NCBI GenBank assembly: GCA_030765625.1
Contig: JAVCCF010000076.1
Span: forward strand, 1 to 60,336
Direction: 5' to 3'
Source: Candidatus Tenebribacter burtonii
Lineage (GTDB): Bacteria > Cloacimonadota > Cloacimonadia > Cloacimonadales > TCS61
DNA: 60,336 nucleotides
Shown piece by piece: positions 19,001 to 28,363 of this stretch (position 1 is the first letter of the stretch; each line of letters opens with the position of its first letter). The notes beneath the pieces are model-generated. The model worked only from the letters and a program-made list of their open reading frames with translations. It had not been told where the DNA came from and did not search any database. The translations under genes were made by a program, and so were the position numbers.

Positions 19001-21484
19001 ATTATTAATAATCTGGCAATTGCCAAAAGTAAGATAAACAATTTTAACTACTATTACATATTTATAAAAGAGCATGTCCCAAGCCTGATAAAGGGAGAAA
19101 TTAACCAAATTACACCTTTAACAAAAACTTTTTTCTATTATCTTTATGAAATTGGTGATTATGAGATGATAGAACAAATGCTGAAAAAATACGAAGAGAT
19201 GTTTTTGGAAAGTCATGAACACGAATTCTATTTTCAAATGCTTGGCTTTCTGAAAATAATTAAAACAAATTATGCTGCAGGACTTAAAATAATAGATAAA
19301 GCATTTTCATATTCCAAACAAAACAAAAGTGATTATGCTCAGACAATAAATAGTATACGTCTTTCTGAATGTTATACTGGTCTTGAAGAAGCAAACAAGG
19401 CAATATCAACATGCCAAATAGCTGAAGAACTTTGTGAAAAAAATAATTTCAAATACTGGGAAACTGTTCTGGAGATCATGAAAATAAAAATTCATCTTCT
19501 CGATGGGAATATGAATTTGAGAGTTCTATTACGCAATCTTTTTAATTTGATAGGATATGTACAGAGGAATAATCTTTACTTATTGGAAACTGAAGTTTAT
19601 GGGTTAATAGTTCAGATATATACATATTTAAACATGAGACGGAAAGCAAAAATGTTCTTTGATAGGTATAAACAATCAATTATGACAAATACAAAAAGTC
19701 TTCATGGACATGACAAAGAACTGTATTTTAGGAAAACAAAATTCTTCTTAACCGATTTTACTGGATTTAAAACTATTAAGATAGAACCACGATTTACTGA
19801 ATCAACAGAGAAATGGCAGGAAGAACTGTATGATATTCTAAAATTAAGAGATACACACAGAATGAAATTTTTTATTGATAAGACAATAACAAAATTACTT
19901 GCTCCACATTATTATGCGATAATACTAAAAGATGAAATAGAGAAACGCAAAAAAACTTTTTTAAAACTCAATGTTGAAACTGAATATTTGTATTCAGATA
20001 AGTTGTTTAAATTTATTCAGGAATGTTTAGCTGTAAATAAATTGATATCCAGAAAGATCAATAAATCTCATATTCTTTTTGTTCCCTTGAAAATTAAAAC
20101 TGCTGAAGTTGGATGTTTAGTACTTGCGGATAAAGGCGAATTTATTTATCAGAAAAAAGAAATAGAGATTGTTAAGAATCTGAGACTACACTTAACATTT
20201 GTTCTTACTCGTATTGACGAATTTATTACTTTGAATAAAGATATGGAATCAATGTCAAAATTAATTGATATTACTCGAAAATTCTTTGCAATTCTTAATT
20301 TAGATAAATTAGAGCAGGAAATTGTATCATTTACAATGGATTTTACAGGATGCACACGTGGGTTTTTAATTAAAAAGGATCAATATGAAAATTATACTTA
20401 TAAAGTAGCGATGGACGACTCTAAGCAAATATTAACTAACTATCTATATATTAGCAAAAGTATCATAAGTGAAGTTCAAAGGATAAAACAACCAATTCAT
20501 ATTGTAAATGCAAAAGAAGATAATATATTTAGTAATTATGCTGAGCTTAATAATGAAGTTCTATCTATCTATTGTGCTCCACTGATCGTTGATGGGAATA
20601 TTTATGGTTTTCTATATTTGGATAATCTCAGCAGTGAGAAAAGCGAAATGCAGATAAATCCTGATTTCATGAAATTAATGCTGACTCAGATATCCACAGC
20701 TATAAAAAATGCACAGCAATATGAAGTGCTAACCCAAACCAATAAAGAAATAAGCTCACTTGATGATCTTAAAAAAGACTTCATTAATATTGTCTCTCAT
20801 GAACTTAAGACTCCTCTTGTTGCAATTCAAGGATATACACAACTTCTAAGTAAGGTTAAACTACAGGCAAAAGAGAAAGAAATTGTAAAAGCTTTATCTA
20901 ACAGTTCACATAAATTAGATAATACAATTAATGATATTATCAATTTTAATAGATATCAAATGTTGAAAAAGATTCATAAAGAGAAAACTAATATTCTCGA
21001 TCTTCTCACGGAATTGAAGAACGAAGGTGAACGCATATCAGAAAAAAGGAACATGATCTTTCGACTTGAGGTAAAAACCGCACTTCGAAAAGTAGATATT
21101 AATTGGAATGCCTTCTACTTAATGATGTTCAATATTGTACATAATGCAATTCGCTTCACGAAAGATTTTGGAACAATAACTATCGGAGCACGCCATTCTG
21201 CATTCCAGCAGGAAGAGATCGATGGAAAGGAGAGTTTAGTATTATACATTAATGATAATGGAATAGGAATTCCTGACATAGAGCATGAAAAGATCTTCCA
21301 AAAATTTTATGAATTAACCGACATCATTTCACACAGTTCTGGTGATACTGAATTCCATTCTAGCGGATTGGGTCTTGGTCTTTCCACAGCAAGGCTAATT
21401 GCAAATCTGCATAGAGGCAAAATCTGGATCAATAGTAAGGAAAATGAAGGTACTACAGTTTTTGTAATAATTCCTTTTAATTAA
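16046..21484 (+). CDS. Hybrid Ser/Thr kinase-like - ATPase - TPR - GAF - histidine kinase
   Basis: An 1812-residue cytosolic multidomain sensor. The order is: protein kinase-like domain (1-270; Lys36 in ALKLF, then HKN at 125-127 in place of HRD, D148-Y-G in place of DFG, APE motif kept); a NACHT/AAA-like ATPase region (about 290-560) whose P-loop AGKGSGKNN (315-323) has Asn where Ser/Thr is expected; a long TPR-like helical region (about 640-1230); two GAF-like domains (about 1285-1390 and 1405-1565); and a HisKA/HATPase module with phospho-accepting H1585 (VSHELKTP), N-box HNAIRFT and G-boxes DNGIGIP and GLGLGLS. The same overall architecture occurs in large bacterial signalling kinases. 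The histidine kinase part looks intact. The N-terminal kinase is predicted to be a pseudokinase. No response regulator is encoded nearby. The next gene starts 10 bases downstream. Confidence 0.9.
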   Translation: MIIDSRYKVEKKLGAGVWATVYKVIDVRTQKKYALKLFQMLEANSLYEKLSAENMHHITKLHHPNLIQVNDFGGFENHVYYICEYYEGKTLSNFKYRKSNEELFYDIIVQICYALSALHSQKIIHKNLKPNNVVYKIKNNKPVLKLMDYGFTKIDIKRTNQGIGNVLPYLAPEVFTKNEAVTQSDFYSLGVMLYQITTGTLPYTIEQLTAILAGDEFNLFPKFPTELNPDIPDDLEKIILKLLEKDPKDRFDDAESIIHQINQIQPKKYLFSRKQSIVNNIKFSDYIVREDYSHRLLDYIPIISKDNGKIISLSAGKGSGKNNVLTLFRYHLLTDKYNIFDYTCSSSNQDPFFALIKEFYRAAKTNKKLASDLKKISLTLSGYLFDSERSQQEQKLTRKDLELDFKTTSSFIYHLSEEKPLIYIIRQAEFLTKDVFNFLNYISKEVTRRSILIILSINDPRKLTGLVHPVQITINALTYVQTELYIYRLLLKTPQASFVKKIWLRSNGNPMFIEQILIDLINKRLIWNSNKFNFEYDLDKYELPKDILDAIELRIEHLSKSSYQYLKKLAYIETPLSNSLIKSILGIDDKTLFFLLSDGINNELLKKVDENYYFTFREAQEHFIKEFPENKKKLISNKVLKYFKDQQISILPVLDGIIKHAEFVNNYEAVHKYLLLSVDFFTRLGQHEVAFEQIAKVVILDLSQELRIKEFDLHMDLKLLMEKSEWVSDKQISENLKLKVIHMPDIPEKHMIIGMFYFVMEKLSHCKRRFEKALESKISGSLRVEILINLCRTMLSMNRIDEMGEYIKELDGYTLSGEQEICFITHKGLYYGFSGSLNEGINIIEDHLQNIKTQNNPNYFIKLGRLHNALGVLYRNKKLLDEADRNFKVAKKIWERVNYKRQLVAVYNNIGDVALTKGDTNKAFEYFKKAEVISEQINSKRYGVLVLLNQGETHIKLGNFAIAENFLEKAYIASKKLETKPFYKSIINNLAIAKSKINNFNYYYIFIKEHVPSLIKGEINQITPLTKTFFYYLYEIGDYEMIEQMLKKYEEMFLESHEHEFYFQMLGFLKIIKTNYAAGLKIIDKAFSYSKQNKSDYAQTINSIRLSECYTGLEEANKAISTCQIAEELCEKNNFKYWETVLEIMKIKIHLLDGNMNLRVLLRNLFNLIGYVQRNNLYLLETEVYGLIVQIYTYLNMRRKAKMFFDRYKQSIMTNTKSLHGHDKELYFRKTKFFLTDFTGFKTIKIEPRFTESTEKWQEELYDILKLRDTHRMKFFIDKTITKLLAPHYYAIILKDEIEKRKKTFLKLNVETEYLYSDKLFKFIQECLAVNKLISRKINKSHILFVPLKIKTAEVGCLVLADKGEFIYQKKEIEIVKNLRLHLTFVLTRIDEFITLNKDMESMSKLIDITRKFFAILNLDKLEQEIVSFTMDFTGCTRGFLIKKDQYENYTYKVAMDDSKQILTNYLYISKSIISEVQRIKQPIHIVNAKEDNIFSNYAELNNEVLSIYCAPLIVDGNIYGFLYLDNLSSEKSEMQINPDFMKLMLTQISTAIKNAQQYEVLTQTNKEISSLDDLKKDFINIVSHELKTPLVAIQGYTQLLSKVKLQAKEKEIVKALSNSSHKLDNTINDIINFNRYQMLKKIHKEKTNILDLLTELKNEGERISEKRNMIFRLEVKTALRKVDINWNAFYLMMFNIVHNAIRFTKDFGTITIGARHSAFQQEEIDGKESLVLYINDNGIGIPDIEHEKIFQKFYELTDIISHSSGDTEFHSSGLGLGLSTARLIANLHRGKIWINSKENEGTTVFVIIPFN

Positions 21485-21494
21485 TAGGAAAAAA

Positions 21495-22376
21495 ATGAAA
21501 TTACTTAAGAAAATATTTAATCGCAAATTATCATGGGAACCACATAACTTTACAGATAACGTAACATCAGGAGAAAAGATAGTTATATTTTGCCCAGAAG
21601 ATTCATATAAAACATTTTTGATATTATCGCGCGTCTTAGGCTGGAAAAATCATTTCCAACAAATAATAATGATACTTCCTAATTATGAATTTGCCTTTTT
21701 TAATAAGATTTATCAAAATAAAATAGTAAAATATTATAATGTTGATGATGAAATTAAATCATTCAATAATTCTGTTATCTTTAACTTTAGCTTATTGAAA
21801 AAAAATCGTAAAATTCTCGATCACTGCAAGAATTCATCGATATTGAATATAACTAATCCTGCAAACCTACAGTTTATTCCAATTCCAAAAGACTCGTTAT
21901 CTCTTTTAAAGAAATTTGCAGATTTTTTTGGTTTTCCATGGGAGAGTTATCAATTTAATATTGAATTTTCAAAATCTGAGTTATTAGGGATGGAAGATCT
22001 GTTCATTAAAAACAGATTTAAAAATTTTATTCTGGATTTCAGTAGTCAGTTTTCTTCCAAAAAGATTGAAAAAATTGTTCAAACTGTTAAAAATGAATTT
22101 TCAGCTAACATTTATTTTACAGGTAAGAAAATCCATTATAAAGATTTTATTAATATTGAAGAAATTGAAGTTGCAAATTTACTGGAACTGCATAATCTTG
22201 CAAAAGTGAGTGATTTATTTATAACTGATAAACCAGGAATAGCAGGATTATTTGCTTATCTTGATATAGATCAGATTTTTTTGGGATCGAACTTTGACTG
22301 TGGATCATTAAAATGTGTAGAACAGAAGAACATTTTCGAAATGAAAAATGTAATAGAAGATATATTGAAGAAATAA
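21495..22376 (+). CDS. Hypothetical protein, weak resemblance to glycosyltransferase family 9
   Basis: A 293-residue soluble protein without a signal peptide. The N-terminal half has Rossmann-like beta strands (KIVIFCPEDSYKTFLILSRVL). The C-terminal segment LLELHNLAKVSDLFITDKPGIAGLFAYLDIDQIFLG resembles the nucleotide-sugar-binding part of GT9 heptosyltransferases (LAALIxxADLFIGxDSGPMHLAA), but the SGP motif is only partly kept as KPG. It is therefore either a divergent GT9-like enzyme or an inactive relative. It sits between the hybrid kinase and the TPR protein with gaps of 10 and 16 bases, so it is probably co-transcribed. Function not established. Confidence 0.6.
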   Translation: MKLLKKIFNRKLSWEPHNFTDNVTSGEKIVIFCPEDSYKTFLILSRVLGWKNHFQQIIMILPNYEFAFFNKIYQNKIVKYYNVDDEIKSFNNSVIFNFSLLKKNRKILDHCKNSSILNITNPANLQFIPIPKDSLSLLKKFADFFGFPWESYQFNIEFSKSELLGMEDLFIKNRFKNFILDFSSQFSSKKIEKIVQTVKNEFSANIYFTGKKIHYKDFINIEEIEVANLLELHNLAKVSDLFITDKPGIAGLFAYLDIDQIFLGSNFDCGSLKCVEQKNIFEMKNVIEDILKK

Positions 22377-22392
22377 CTATTTTGAGGTATGA

Positions 22393-25260
22393 ATGAAAAA
22401 AATTATTATCATAAACTTAATTCTGGTTTTAACAATTATGTTGATTGCAAACCAAAAAGAAGACTTACAGTTCTCAGTTGGACTCTATAGAGATAAAAAC
22501 TTTGAGTTAGCAAAAACAGAACTCATAAAATTCCTCACAAATTATCCGCAAAGTGAGGTAGAGGCAGACATCAAATTTCTTCTTGGAAATATTTATCTGG
22601 CAGAAGAAGATTATAAAAATGCTGAAAATTATTTCAGTGAATTATACGTCACTTCAACACATCCGGCAATTCGTGCAGAAGTAGCATTAGGGCTGGGGCA
22701 GAGTAGTTTTTTTCTGAATCAATATAAGAAAGCGAGAATTGTTTTCAGGAAATTTGTGAATGATTATTCTGATAATCTATTAGCATGGAAAGCATATTAC
22801 TATCTTGGTAAGATAGATTTTATTGAAACTGATTTTGATAGTGCATTATTAAACTTAGAAAAGGCTCTTTCTTTAAATCAGGATACAATAATATTATCTG
22901 CTATGTTAGAACTGAGAATTGCTCAGAATAATATTTCAGATATTGATGATGTTGCACATGACATTATGCAAAAACCTGATTCTGAAAATAAATTCAGAGC
23001 TATTCTATTATATTACAATTACAATCTTTCTCATGAAAGATCAGATAAAATATTTGCTGTTGGCTTAGATGTAATTCCTTCAACTTCCCAATATTATAAT
23101 AATTATAATTTAATTATTGGAACTGCTTTCTATGAAGTTGAAAGATTTGATGAAGCATTAGATAAATTGAAAAAGCTGAATTCGGAGAAAGCTCGATACT
23201 ATTCTGCTTTATGTTATTATGAATTGCAAAACGAAAACAAAGCGAAAAATATTCTGAATGATTTAATTAGTTCTGCTGATATACAAATAAGTTCAAATAG
23301 TATTTTCTATCTTGCAAAAATAGATAATGATATAGAAATATTAAAAAGATTTATTGAAGATTACCCTGATCATGAATTAATTCCAGTTGCTTATTATCAA
23401 CTTGGCTACAACTGTTTCGTGAATAGTGATTTCAGTAGTGCTTTATCATTTTTTACTATTGTCAGAAACACAGGAAATACTACTGTAAGTGAAGTTTATG
23501 AATCTATCAAAGCAAAAACATACTATCTTATTGCAGAATCAAATTTTCTGATAAATAAAAAATCAGAAGCACTTAATGAATATGAGCTTTATCTTTTATT
23601 TTTTCCCAATGGTAAATTTAATGATGAAGCTAATTTTAAAATAGGTCTGATTAATTTTCAGGAAGGAGAATTTGAGACAGCTGAAACAAATTTCAATAGA
23701 GTCAGGAATCAATTTCAAAATTCTGAAAAAGTAGGGATGAGTAACTATTATCTAGGTGACATCTATTTTAAAAAAGGTGATTATTCTAGAGCACTGCAAT
23801 ATTATCAAAATGCACTGGAAGGTGTTTGTGATATTGGATTCACATGGGAAAGAATCGGGAGTATACAATATTCTCAGAAGAATTATATAAAAGCTAGAGA
23901 ATCTCTCGAAAATATTCCGTCAGATAAGAAGTACTTATTTGATAAGTTCTTATTACAGGGAAATATAGAGTTTGCTGAAAGTGACTATGTCAAAGCTCTG
24001 AATGCTTATTCAATCGCTTCAGATAATGCTGATAATTCTATCCATGAAGAGGCTGTTCTCTCCAGAAAAGCTTGGACACTATATCAACTCAAAAGATATG
24101 AAGAAGCATCACGGCTGTACAGCAGGCTTTCAGGAACAGTATCTTCACCAGAAAAGTATATTATTAAAGCAGCAACTTCTGCTTTCAGCGCAGAGGACTA
24201 TCTAAATGCTATAAAATATTTTAAACAGTATACTTTGAATTTCCAATCTGCTCCTGATTATTATTCAGCAATTCTAGGCATAGCAGATTCATACTACAAT
24301 TTGGGAGATTTTAATAATGCTGTAAGACACTATTCCATTCTAATTCAACCAGGTGTTGAAGATAAAATTATAAATAATTCCATTAATGGTCTGCGCTGGG
24401 CATCTGAACAATCCGAGACAATTGATTTTACTGAACACGTAAATGAAATTTTGGCAAATTGTTCCGACAAAAGGATCCGGGTAGAGTTACTGGATAGGAA
24501 GATCTATTATCTTTATAAACAAGGGAATTGGCAAGAAGCTATTAATACAAGTAAGGAACTTGAGATCCTTGAACCTGAACATAAGAATATTTTAGAGATT
24601 AAATTAATGAAAGCACTTTGTTATGAGAATATCAATGATTTTCAGAATTCTGAAGCAACTTATGAAAAATTATATTCTAATAAACAAGACCCAAGTGTTC
24701 TAAGGCATTGGGCAAAATTACTAATAAAAATGGATAATAATATTGATGCAATTGACAAATTGAGAAAAGCTTCAACGCTTACTAGACGTGAAGATATTTG
24801 GCTGGAATTGCTTGAACTTGAGTTGGAACAAGATAACGAGTTTTTTGATAATGATTACAATAAATTCATGGAGTTCGCAACAGGTAAAGATAGAGAACTT
24901 GCACAATTATTAGAAGTTGAGTGGAAAATGAATCTCAATGAGTTTGCAGAACTTGATTCTCGAATAAAGATTTTGAGCAAAAGTAAACACAAAATAGTAA
25001 AAGCTAGATCTCAATTTCTAAAAGGACTTTTATTGATCAAGAATGGAGATAACCAAGCTGCTATTCCTGAGCTTTTGCGTCTGCGGTATCTTTATCCTGA
25101 GTTTGAAGAAATTCGCAATAAAGCAGAAGCACTTGTGTGCATTTCTTACATAAAAGTAAACAACTATGATGAAGCTGCAAAGCTCTTTGAAGTGATAAAA
25201 AATGATATATCGGTGGAAATGAAAAATAAACTAGAGAATCTACTGAAAGAGGAGAATTAA
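22393..25260 (+). CDS. Large exported TPR-repeat protein
   Basis: A 955-residue protein with an N-terminal signal peptide (MKKIIIINLILVLTIMLIANQ) followed almost entirely by TPR units, many of the YfiO/YbgF-like type (FELAKTELIKFLTNYPQSEVEADIKFLLGNIYLAEEDYKNAENYF; FETAETNFNRVRNQFQNSEKVGMSNYYLGDIYFKKGDYSRALQYY). Such proteins act as periplasmic scaffolds in envelope assembly. It lies 16 bases after the GT9-like gene and 2 bases before an outer-membrane barrel gene, which favours an envelope complex with that barrel. No enzymatic motif seen. Confidence 0.82.
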   Translation: MKKIIIINLILVLTIMLIANQKEDLQFSVGLYRDKNFELAKTELIKFLTNYPQSEVEADIKFLLGNIYLAEEDYKNAENYFSELYVTSTHPAIRAEVALGLGQSSFFLNQYKKARIVFRKFVNDYSDNLLAWKAYYYLGKIDFIETDFDSALLNLEKALSLNQDTIILSAMLELRIAQNNISDIDDVAHDIMQKPDSENKFRAILLYYNYNLSHERSDKIFAVGLDVIPSTSQYYNNYNLIIGTAFYEVERFDEALDKLKKLNSEKARYYSALCYYELQNENKAKNILNDLISSADIQISSNSIFYLAKIDNDIEILKRFIEDYPDHELIPVAYYQLGYNCFVNSDFSSALSFFTIVRNTGNTTVSEVYESIKAKTYYLIAESNFLINKKSEALNEYELYLLFFPNGKFNDEANFKIGLINFQEGEFETAETNFNRVRNQFQNSEKVGMSNYYLGDIYFKKGDYSRALQYYQNALEGVCDIGFTWERIGSIQYSQKNYIKARESLENIPSDKKYLFDKFLLQGNIEFAESDYVKALNAYSIASDNADNSIHEEAVLSRKAWTLYQLKRYEEASRLYSRLSGTVSSPEKYIIKAATSAFSAEDYLNAIKYFKQYTLNFQSAPDYYSAILGIADSYYNLGDFNNAVRHYSILIQPGVEDKIINNSINGLRWASEQSETIDFTEHVNEILANCSDKRIRVELLDRKIYYLYKQGNWQEAINTSKELEILEPEHKNILEIKLMKALCYENINDFQNSEATYEKLYSNKQDPSVLRHWAKLLIKMDNNIDAIDKLRKASTLTRREDIWLELLELELEQDNEFFDNDYNKFMEFATGKDRELAQLLEVEWKMNLNEFAELDSRIKILSKSKHKIVKARSQFLKGLLLIKNGDNQAAIPELLRLRYLYPEFEEIRNKAEALVCISYIKVNNYDEAAKLFEVIKNDISVEMKNKLENLLKEEN

Positions 25261-25262
25261 TA

Positions 25263-26690
25263 ATGAAGAAATTAATTATTATCCTACTCAGTATTCCTTT
25301 TTTTATTCTATCAGCTTTTGAAAGTGATCCACTTGATCTTGGTAATGTAATAATTCAAGGTGAAATTGAATCTCTGGAAGATACTTTGAACTCAGCCAAA
25401 AATCTCGATGAATATTGTTTGCTTACTACAATAGAAAAGTTTGAATATAGTGCTTATTATTCTCCAATAATCATCGATCCTGCTGTAACTTATCCTGTTC
25501 AAAAGAGCACAGCACTTCTGTTAAAAGGTGGAATGGAGAATTTTGCTGGTATTCAGGGTATAATATCTTTCAGTAATATTTGGAACTTTTCTGCAGATCT
25601 ATTACATCATCAGAGATCTAAAGATTGGAAAGAGGATATTTACAGTTTACAATGGCAGCCTGAAATTAATGAACATAAGATGATTCTCGATTTTTCTAAC
25701 AAGGAATTTAGTGAAACTAAAATTTCAGGTGGTTATGTTTCGTATGTGAAAAAAGATCTTGTTATTTCTCAAATTCATAAAATTTCATTTGATATCAATT
25801 TTAAAAGTGCATTTAATGAATTTAAACAACTGCAAGCTACGGCCACAAATTTTGATGTTAATTCAAAGATTGGGATCAAATATTACATATATAATGGAAA
25901 CATAAGCGTAAATTTGCTGAAACAAAAAGTTTCAGGTTATTTTGATGCTGGAATTACCGGACTGAAGTTCTTTGATGAAATTGGATTGTGGTGTGCTTAT
26001 GATGAAGATGAAGTTTATCCATCAATTCATTTTAATTCTAAGATCAGTCTTTATAATAATCTTAGAATCAGGTTTGAAAACAATCCAACTATTTCTTCTC
26101 TTTCATGTACCGATGGATTTAATGAAAACTTGCTTCAAGACCTATTCCCGGGTGATTCCCAAACTAAAAAAATACTGAATTCATTTATCATATTAGAAAG
26201 TGATTTTGTCTTGCCAATTTCAATATATCACAATGCCAGCATAGAAAGAGATCATTTATTGTATTATGATGATGTGGCAGATTCAAACGGTTTTTACAAA
26301 CAAGAAAACATTGATTGCCTGATACACAAAGTGGGATTGAAAGCAGCTTATAAACATGGAGATTTTACTTTAATTCAAAATATGGAATATAAAATATCGG
26401 ATGAGGATCTTTATTTTGAACCACTACTGGTAACTTCCACGAAACTTGAAATGAATAAAAATCATTATTATATTACAATTGATCTGCAACTTCTTTCAGG
26501 TGGGGTAGATGATATTGATGAAGAACTGAAAAATGCTTTCTTAGCCGATATGTCAGCAAGTTATCGATTAAGTGATAAACTATCCATTCTGGCAGAAGCG
26601 AGGAACCTATTTGACCAGCAATATAAAAAGTATACCAACTATACTGCTGATGGATTACAGTTACTTTTTGGTGTCAAAATGACATTTTAA
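25263..26690 (+). CDS. TonB-dependent-receptor-like outer-membrane barrel protein
   Basis: A 475-residue protein with a signal peptide (MKKLIIILLSIPFFILSA) and barrel-like alternating strands. The C-terminus matches the last strands of TonB-dependent receptors (ASYRLSDKLSILAEARNLFDQQYKKYTNYTADGLQLLFGVKMTF), ending in Phe as is usual for outer-membrane proteins. It is shorter than a full receptor and shows no clear plug domain or TonB box. It may therefore be a small barrel that pairs with the TPR protein encoded 2 bases upstream. GGAG precedes the start. Last gene of the unit that begins with the hybrid kinase. Substrate unknown. Confidence 0.75.
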   Translation: MKKLIIILLSIPFFILSAFESDPLDLGNVIIQGEIESLEDTLNSAKNLDEYCLLTTIEKFEYSAYYSPIIIDPAVTYPVQKSTALLLKGGMENFAGIQGIISFSNIWNFSADLLHHQRSKDWKEDIYSLQWQPEINEHKMILDFSNKEFSETKISGGYVSYVKKDLVISQIHKISFDINFKSAFNEFKQLQATATNFDVNSKIGIKYYIYNGNISVNLLKQKVSGYFDAGITGLKFFDEIGLWCAYDEDEVYPSIHFNSKISLYNNLRIRFENNPTISSLSCTDGFNENLLQDLFPGDSQTKKILNSFIILESDFVLPISIYHNASIERDHLLYYDDVADSNGFYKQENIDCLIHKVGLKAAYKHGDFTLIQNMEYKISDEDLYFEPLLVTSTKLEMNKNHYYITIDLQLLSGGVDDIDEELKNAFLADMSASYRLSDKLSILAEARNLFDQQYKKYTNYTADGLQLLFGVKMTF

Positions 26691-26810
26691 ATGATGAGGT
26701 AGGAAATCATAGAAGACATCGTTCTAAAAAAATGTTGTATATACTCATAAATATCCAAAACATTAGTGATTATAATTAAGTGAATAATAAATATAGAACA
26801 AGGGGTTAAA

Positions 26811-28181
26811 ATGCTAAAAAAAATATCTATGTTGCTTTTTGCAGGAATCTTGTTAATCATTGTTTCATCTTGTTGTGAAGATAGTATTACTTCACCTCCA
26901 CAAACAATAGATCCAACAGCAAGTATGCCAACAAATTTTACTATTCAAAATCCTGATATCAATGTTTTAGAGCTGTCTTGGGAAGATAATTGTAACTGGG
27001 AAAAGGAGCTTAGAATTGATAGAAGAATTGATGATGATGAAGATTATACAGAATGGATAAACATCGCACGATTATCTGCAAATTCAACTTCCTTTACTGA
27101 TAACAACGTACCTTATCAAACATATATGCAATATAGAGTTTATGCATATTATGATGACACTATGCACTCCGAATATGCAATTCTTGATTATTATATAACA
27201 TTATCAATTCCCGATAGCATTGAAATAACAAAACTAGATAGTTCAACTTTGAGAATTACTTGGTCCAATATACAAGGTTGGATTGATGGTTATAAAATTC
27301 AAAGAAAAACTTCTTGGAGTGACTGGGAGGATTATGCAACTCTTGATAAAAACGTAGATGAATTTGTTGATGATAATCTTGATCTAGAAGGATATCATCT
27401 CTATAAACTTTTCAGTTATAAAGGTGAAGAAACTTCTTATAACAAAGTAGTTGGGTATAATAAAGTTGAAATGATTTATGTTGAAGGAGGTATATTCACA
27501 ATGGGGAATACTTGGGAGGATATTACAGGTAACCCTGATGAATATCCCATTCACGAAGTAACTTTGTCTCCTTTTTATATTGGAGAATACGAAATCACTG
27601 ATCTTTCTTATGATTTATTTAGAGGATACTATAGTGATACATCCTCTTCACCGATAGTACCTGCTGGTTGGACTTTTTGGTTTGAAGTTTGTGGATTTTG
27701 CAATTATTTGAGTGAGGTTGAAGGATTAGATCCTTGTTATACTTTTGAAGAACAAGCAAATAATTACGATGAAGTAATACTTGATCTTTCTGCTAATGGA
27801 TTTAGGCTACCTACTGAAGCTGAATGGGAATTTGCAGCTCGCGGAGGTATTCACTCTATTGACAATTATAAATATAGTGGAAGTAATGAATTTTTAGAAG
27901 TAGGATGGGATAGTTGGGGAAACGAAATCGGACAAAAAGAACCTAATCAACTTGGTATTTATGATATGAGTGGTAATTCTAAAGAATATTGTTGGGATAA
28001 TTATGGAGAATATACTTCTGAAAATCAAACAAATCCGATAGGTCCAGAGAATGGAGAATATAAAGTAATAAGAGGAAATTATTATTATTCTCACAAAACT
28101 GTATCTCTAAGAGATAATTGTCAAATTTACGGTTCTGCTGGTGGAGAAAATGGCTTTAGAATTGTAAGAAATGCTGACTAA
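26811..28181 (+). CDS. Lipoprotein with fibronectin III-like repeats and an FGE-sulfatase-fold domain
   Basis: A 456-residue lipoprotein with signal peptide and lipobox VSSC (Cys20 region). Two fibronectin III-like modules (about 38-130 and 130-218) precede a formylglycine-generating-enzyme fold domain (about 219-456): MIYVEGGIFTMGN, YIGEYEITDLSYD, FRLPTEAEWEFAARGG, NQLGIYDMSGNSKEYCWD, NGFRIVRN. The Cys-x4-Cys pair that true FGE uses near the C-terminus is absent, so sulfatase activation is unlikely; this fold is also used as a binding scaffold. A paralogous domain is encoded at 53844-54662. AAGGGG lies before the start. It stands alone between the barrel gene and the beta-helix gene. Confidence 0.83.
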   Translation: MLKKISMLLFAGILLIIVSSCCEDSITSPPQTIDPTASMPTNFTIQNPDINVLELSWEDNCNWEKELRIDRRIDDDEDYTEWINIARLSANSTSFTDNNVPYQTYMQYRVYAYYDDTMHSEYAILDYYITLSIPDSIEITKLDSSTLRITWSNIQGWIDGYKIQRKTSWSDWEDYATLDKNVDEFVDDNLDLEGYHLYKLFSYKGEETSYNKVVGYNKVEMIYVEGGIFTMGNTWEDITGNPDEYPIHEVTLSPFYIGEYEITDLSYDLFRGYYSDTSSSPIVPAGWTFWFEVCGFCNYLSEVEGLDPCYTFEEQANNYDEVILDLSANGFRLPTEAEWEFAARGGIHSIDNYKYSGSNEFLEVGWDSWGNEIGQKEPNQLGIYDMSGNSKEYCWDNYGEYTSENQTNPIGPENGEYKVIRGNYYYSHKTVSLRDNCQIYGSAGGENGFRIVRNAD

Positions 28182-28250
28182 ACTGGACTTGACTTCGCGG
28201 AAGCTTAGCGACAGTGGAGTTAAGAACAGTTTATTTTGACCTTTCAACCA

Positions 28251-28276
28251 TTGCGGAGGACGATGTCCATCCGCAA
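28251..28276. repeat. Hairpin repeat upstream of the beta-helix gene
   Basis: TTGCGGA (28251-28257) pairs with TCCGCAA (28270-28276), and GGAC with GTCC inside it, around a GAT loop with one bulged A: an 11-base-pair stem. The surrounding sequence (about 28190-28290) is less AT-rich than its neighbours and has no gene. TTGACA follows at 28299-28304, but no convincing -10 sits at the right distance. GGAGG lies before the next start. Confidence 0.6.
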
Positions 28277-28363
28277 AGTCGCAGGTTTAGCAAAATCCTT
28301 GACACACAACTTCTAATTCTTCACATAGTAACCATAAAATAAATCTCCAATCAGGAGGACAAA

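Noticed and set aside
28299-28331. Promoter before the beta-helix gene
   Set aside because: TTGACA at 28299-28304 is followed only by TAGTAA at a 21-base distance, too long for a sigma-70-type promoter.
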